Shown: in pieces, positions 61,701 to 64,000 of the stretch
Layout of the letters: each line of letters starts with the position of its first letter
How positions within the stretch are numbered: the first letter of the stretch is position 1
NCBI RefSeq assembly: GCF_028622875.1
Contig: NZ_CP117709.1
Span: 4,219,001 to 4,283,000, forward strand
Origin: Streptomyces sp. MMBL 11-1
Lineage (GTDB): Bacteria; Actinomycetota; Actinomycetes; Streptomycetales; Streptomycetaceae
Direction of reading: 5' to 3'
Length of the DNA: 64,000 bases
Position numbers and translations under genes: made by a program
The notes under the pieces: model-generated
The model's database searches: none
The model's input: the letters and a program-made list of their open reading frames with translations, nothing else
What the model was told of the DNA's origin: nothing

Positions 61701-63115
61701 GTCTCGTCACCCTTCGGTTCGCGGACGGGTTCTCCTCCCCGGGGCCGGACTCCTACCGGCTCGACCCGGCCCGCCCGGACGACGTCCGGGCCCTCGTGGC
61801 GAAGCTCTGGCCCGGGGGAGCCGCCGACGCCGGGGTGCGGGTGCTCGATGTCGGCTCCGCCGCCGAACCGGCCGACCCGCTGCGGGAAGCGACCGAGTCC
61901 GGGCTGTTCGCCGACGCTCTGGTCACCGCGCTCGGCGAGGGAGCCGAGCCGCCCAGGACCGTCGTGGTCAGTCAGGGCGCCTTCGCCCTGACGGGCGAGG
62001 ACTCCCCGCCGGAGCGCCGACTGGTCCACGGACCGGCCGGCCGCCGGCCGGAGGGGGACACGCGGAGCGCGGTCACGGCCGTGGACCTCGGCGAACCGCT
62101 CCGCGGGCGCGTCGACGACGCGCTGTGGCAGCTGCTCCTCGGTGAACTGCGGGCCGCCGAGCCCGCGTCGACGGTCGCCTTCCGGGGCGGACGCCGATGG
62201 GTCGCGGGCACCGTGCCGGTGACGGAACCCTCCGCCGGGACGGGGGCGCTGCCGCGTGGCTGGGTCGTCCCCGGCGCGCTGCGGGCGCCGATGCTGCCCT
62301 ACGCGTCCTTCCTGTCCGGCGTCTTCGACGGCGCGGTGACCATCAGCGAGTCGGCCGTCGCGACCGACGGGCCCCGCCCCGGGTTGCTCCGATCGCTCGG
62401 CGGGGGAGCGGCCCAGGACCCGTCGGAAACCCTGGCCGGGCTCGGGGAACTGTGGCGGCAGCGCGCGGCCGAGCCGTTCGGCGCGGTCGTACTCATCGAC
62501 CCTCCGGAGGACCGGCCGTCGGTGGAACGTTCCCTGGTGAGTGCCTTCGCCGAGGCGTGTGTGGAGGCCGCGGCGGCCGAGGGGCTGCCCTGGCGGCTGC
62601 TGCGCTGGCGGACCCGCCCGCCGGGGAGCACGCCGGTCGACGGTTCGGAGGAGGCCGTCCTCCGCCGGGGCGCCGACGCCCTCGCGGCGGCGCTGGGCGC
62701 CACCGGGCACCCCGTTCTCACCGTCACCGTTCCGGGCACGGAGACGACGGACCCGGCCGCCCCGGAGCGGGTCGCCGCCGGCCCCGTACCGCCGGGGACG
62801 GACGGGGGGAGTCTCCCGTCCCGGCCGTCCCCGGACAACGGGCGGGCGCGCCCCCCGCTCAGCACTCCGTACGCCAAGCCGCGCAACGACGTGGAACGGC
62901 GGGTGACCGAGATCTGGCGCGAGGCGCTGGGCCTCGACGACATCGGGGTGGACGACAACTTCTTCGAACTCGGGGGTGAGTCCCTGCTCCTCATGCGCAT
63001 CGTCGCGCAACTGCGGGAGCAGTTCGCCGTGAACATGTCCATCCGACAGCTCTACATCAACGACCGCCTGACTGTTTCCGGGATAGCCACCGTGCTGGAG
63101 GAGAAAACACCGTGA
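58793..63115 (+). CDS. Type I PKS module: KS-AT-(degenerate KR)-ACP
   Basis: A 1440-residue module starting by ATGA overlap. The KS has Cys about 185 (VQTACSTSLVAVH), VEGHGTATPVGDP and KSNLGHLDAAAG. The AT has GHSLGEYTAACVAG (Ser about 630). A region from about 940 to 1330 resembles the structural half of a ketoreductase (VLVVLGRSEL, RTVVVSQGAFAL, EPASTVAFRGGRRWV). The catalytic half has no GxGxxG NADPH loop and no Ser-Tyr-Asn set, so the keto group should be kept. The ACP has Ser about 1397 (LGGESLLLMRIV). There is no thioesterase. Probably it adds malonate to the peptidyl chain, giving a beta-keto amide for cyclisation and O-methylation. Confidence 0.92.
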   Translation: MSADTGVDSAESDIAVIAMEGRFPGAPSLRDFWELLREGRDSIRPVADRDFLAAGGAESRLGDPNHVRVECTLDDPDLFDAEFFGIKPAEAELLDPQHRVFIECAYHVLEQAGWVPGRQEGAVGVYAGASTSQYYLDHVYPSIARRPGTVDGFIGSVANAGSALATRVSYLLNLTGPSVAVQTACSTSLVAVHLACQDLLNYQCDMALAGGSTVNPAARLGYQFVPGGPFSPDGHCRPYSSDGAGMSPGDGVGVVLLKRLSDALADGDHIRAVIKGSAVNNDGARKIGFTAPSVQGQRDVIVAAQATAGVTADAIGYVEGHGTATPVGDPIEVSALTKAFASTTDRTGFCVLGSVKSNLGHLDAAAGIAGLIKTVLALENELIPATLHYAGPNPLIDFDASPFVVSGEARPWPRSGTPRLAGVSSFGVGGTNAHVVLAEAPPRTAPLPTGRPEAVLLSAATPGALAELGDELRADVSRNTAVDVGDIAHTLQQGRRPSRARRALVVSSTGELAEALGHPASGVHGDTGGTPRDAAFLYPGAGSQYQRMGQRLYETHPVYRREMDRCARIVASAGDVDLLGVLYPPGDAAPNRENIDVPDGRYATILATEWSLTALLASWGIRPSAMIGHSLGEYTAACVAGVMELEEALPLVMTRERLIRKAGGLTLSVLLDEADVVGHLLPGTSLAGVNAPGMCIVSGRADAILQLEKNLIEEGVDQHRLRTPGAVHSEALDPVLDELREAVGRVTLREPSVPILSGLTGRQLTAEEARDPEYWVRHTREPVRFRACLEALPTDRPPVLLEAGPSGGLVKLAQYTLGDAAVTASAVRHAFAEEHDPRVLLNAVARMWVHGVEVDWEAVREGRPGRTVPLPGYPFQRRPFWVERVDPLMPPEPERVEDVALSARVWSGSGLPRPPAGTSPGSGAQAGSRTSPGSGAPTGSRTSPDTVLVVLGRSELQDPPAGLLGADGGRLVTLRFADGFSSPGPDSYRLDPARPDDVRALVAKLWPGGAADAGVRVLDVGSAAEPADPLREATESGLFADALVTALGEGAEPPRTVVVSQGAFALTGEDSPPERRLVHGPAGRRPEGDTRSAVTAVDLGEPLRGRVDDALWQLLLGELRAAEPASTVAFRGGRRWVAGTVPVTEPSAGTGALPRGWVVPGALRAPMLPYASFLSGVFDGAVTISESAVATDGPRPGLLRSLGGGAAQDPSETLAGLGELWRQRAAEPFGAVVLIDPPEDRPSVERSLVSAFAEACVEAAAAEGLPWRLLRWRTRPPGSTPVDGSEEAVLRRGADALAAALGATGHPVLTVTVPGTETTDPAAPERVAAGPVPPGTDGGSLPSRPSPDNGRARPPLSTPYAKPRNDVERRVTEIWREALGLDDIGVDDNFFELGGESLLLMRIVAQLREQFAVNMSIRQLYINDRLTVSGIATVLEEKTP
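61545..61630 (+). repeat. In-frame tandem repeat in the PKS AT-KR linker
   Basis: A unit beginning TACGTCCCCGGGCTCCGG recurs at 61544 and 61583 (39-bp spacing) and partially at 61622. It encodes T-S-P-G-S-G-A-x-x-G-S-R-type units in a flexible linker. Confidence 0.75.
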
Positions 63116-64000
63116 CCTCGTCGAATGCCGCTGACCCCGTTCCGGCCACGCTGCGTGTGCGTGAGCTGATGACCGCCGGTCTGCTGTCGCACGCCATCGG
63201 CGTGCTGTGCGACCTGGGGGTGCCCGACATCCTCGACGCCCCGCTGACGCACGAGGACATAGCCAAGGAGGTCGACGCCCACCCCGAGGGGCTGCTGTCG
63301 TTCCTGCGGGCCGCCGCCGCGGCGGGAGTCCTCGCCGAGTCGAAGCCGAGGACGTTCGAACTGACCGAGCTGGGGCAGGTGCTGCGCGCCGACGACCCGC
63401 GCAGCATCAAGGCCATGTGTTCGCTGACCTGCCGGGACGAGTTCAGCCGCACCTGGTCGGACTCCCTCCACACGGCCCGCACGGGTGAGCCGAGCTTCGC
63501 CATCGGGCACGGCACGTCCTTCTTCGAGTACATGGCGTCGAACCGGGAGTTCGCGACCCTGTTCGACAGGGCGATGCAGTCCTCCGCCGCCGTGGACAAC
63601 CTGCTGGCCGGGTACGACTTCTCCGGGGCCGGCCATGTCGTCGACGTCGGCGGCGGCCGGGGGACGATGCTGGCGGCCGTCCTCAAGCGCTACCCCACCC
63701 TGCGGGGCACGCTGGTGGACCTGCCGCATGTCGTGGGCAACGCGCAGAAGACGTTCGCCGACGCGGGCGTGGCCGACCGCGTCACGCTCGTGCCGGGCAG
63801 CTTCTTCGAGCCGGTCCCCGAGGGCGGGGACGTCTATCTGCTCTCCCGGGTGATCGGGAACTGGAACGACGAGGACTCGCTGCGCATCCTGCGGACGGTG
63901 CGCGCCGCGATGCGCGCGGACAGTGAGCTGGTCGTGGTGGGGATGATGCCGAGCGGGAACGACCGCACGTACTACCCCCAGCAGCTCGACCTGTACATGT
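63112..64000 (+). CDS. SAM-dependent O-methyltransferase, cut by the right window edge
   Basis: The first 296 residues of a class I methyltransferase of the plant-O-methyltransferase/hydroxyneurosporene type. An N-terminal winged-helix dimerisation part has LLSHAIGVLCDLGVPDIL and TFELTELGQVLRAD. Then follow the SAM loop VVDVGGGRGTMLAAVLKRYP, GTLVDLPHVV, VTLVPGSFFEPVPEGGDVYLLSRVIGNWNDED and the post-catalytic segment. It starts by a GTGA overlap with the PKS stop, so it belongs to the same operon. With a beta-keto product from the PKS, it probably methylates the enol oxygen to give a methoxypyrrolinone (inference). Confidence 0.9.
   Translation, partial: MTSSNAADPVPATLRVRELMTAGLLSHAIGVLCDLGVPDILDAPLTHEDIAKEVDAHPEGLLSFLRAAAAAGVLAESKPRTFELTELGQVLRADDPRSIKAMCSLTCRDEFSRTWSDSLHTARTGEPSFAIGHGTSFFEYMASNREFATLFDRAMQSSAAVDNLLAGYDFSGAGHVVDVGGGRGTMLAAVLKRYPTLRGTLVDLPHVVGNAQKTFADAGVADRVTLVPGSFFEPVPEGGDVYLLSRVIGNWNDEDSLRILRTVRAAMRADSELVVVGMMPSGNDRTYYPQQLDLYM

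Overview
The window is high-GC actinobacterial DNA, almost certainly a Streptomyces chromosome. Codon third positions are nearly all G/C, GTG starts are frequent, and genes are often coupled by ATGA/GTGA overlaps. There is an HspR-type (HAIR) operator before clpB and a perfect ParB-binding parS site. The core gene order (clpB, aminotransferase, DUF2617, membrane spermidine-synthase-like protein, pyrE, fba, kynurenine genes, two-component pair, purA) is that of the region left of oriC in S. coelicolor and relatives, as I remember it. No rRNA, tRNA or CRISPR array was seen.

Layout. (1) 1-5 kb, accessory: the tail of an unidentified gene coupled to a luciferase-like flavin oxidoreductase, an ABC exporter pair, a LuxR-type regulator, and a divergent two-gene operon. 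That operon encodes an exported peptide with four exact 12-residue GDIGW repeats and a tiny Rieske-like protein whose cluster-binding His residues are replaced. A perfect 20-bp palindrome lies between regulator and operon. (2) 5-33 kb, conserved chromosome: PPOX protein, clpB, YbjN protein, aminotransferases, pyrE, parS, fba, an MFS pump, tryptophan dioxygenase/kynureninase/formamidase, an NmrA-like protein, a NarL-type two-component pair, a TnpB-like element, a P450, a DAG-kinase-like protein and purA. (3) 33-64 kb, a hybrid NRPS-PKS cluster running off the right edge: MFS pumps, a small LuxR and a TetR regulator, a pair of fused ABC transporters, then two divergent biosynthetic operons.

How the cluster appears to work. 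The minus-strand operon builds a pyrrole starter. A stand-alone A domain with a prolyl code loads a free PCP, and two acyl-CoA-dehydrogenase-fold enzymes oxidise the prolyl thioester; one may N-hydroxylate. A hydrolase and a DhbE-like ligase could then release the acid and re-activate it. The plus-strand operon extends it. An ArCP-Cy-A-PCP protein adds a heterocyclised residue. A SznF-like protein and a YqcI/YcgG (GntA-type) N-oxygenase probably make an N-N-bonded (C-diazeniumdiolate, graminine-like) amino acid. A C-A-PCP protein with a hydroxyornithine-like code incorporates it. A KS-AT-(dead KR)-ACP module adds a beta-keto unit, and an O-methyltransferase caps the enol. This logic matches what I remember of chalkophomycin, a copper-binding Streptomyces metabolite with N-hydroxypyrrole, oxazoline, diazeniumdiolate and methoxypyrrolinone groups, so the cluster is best read as chalkophomycin-type. 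The least explained system is the GDIGW-repeat peptide operon at the left edge.
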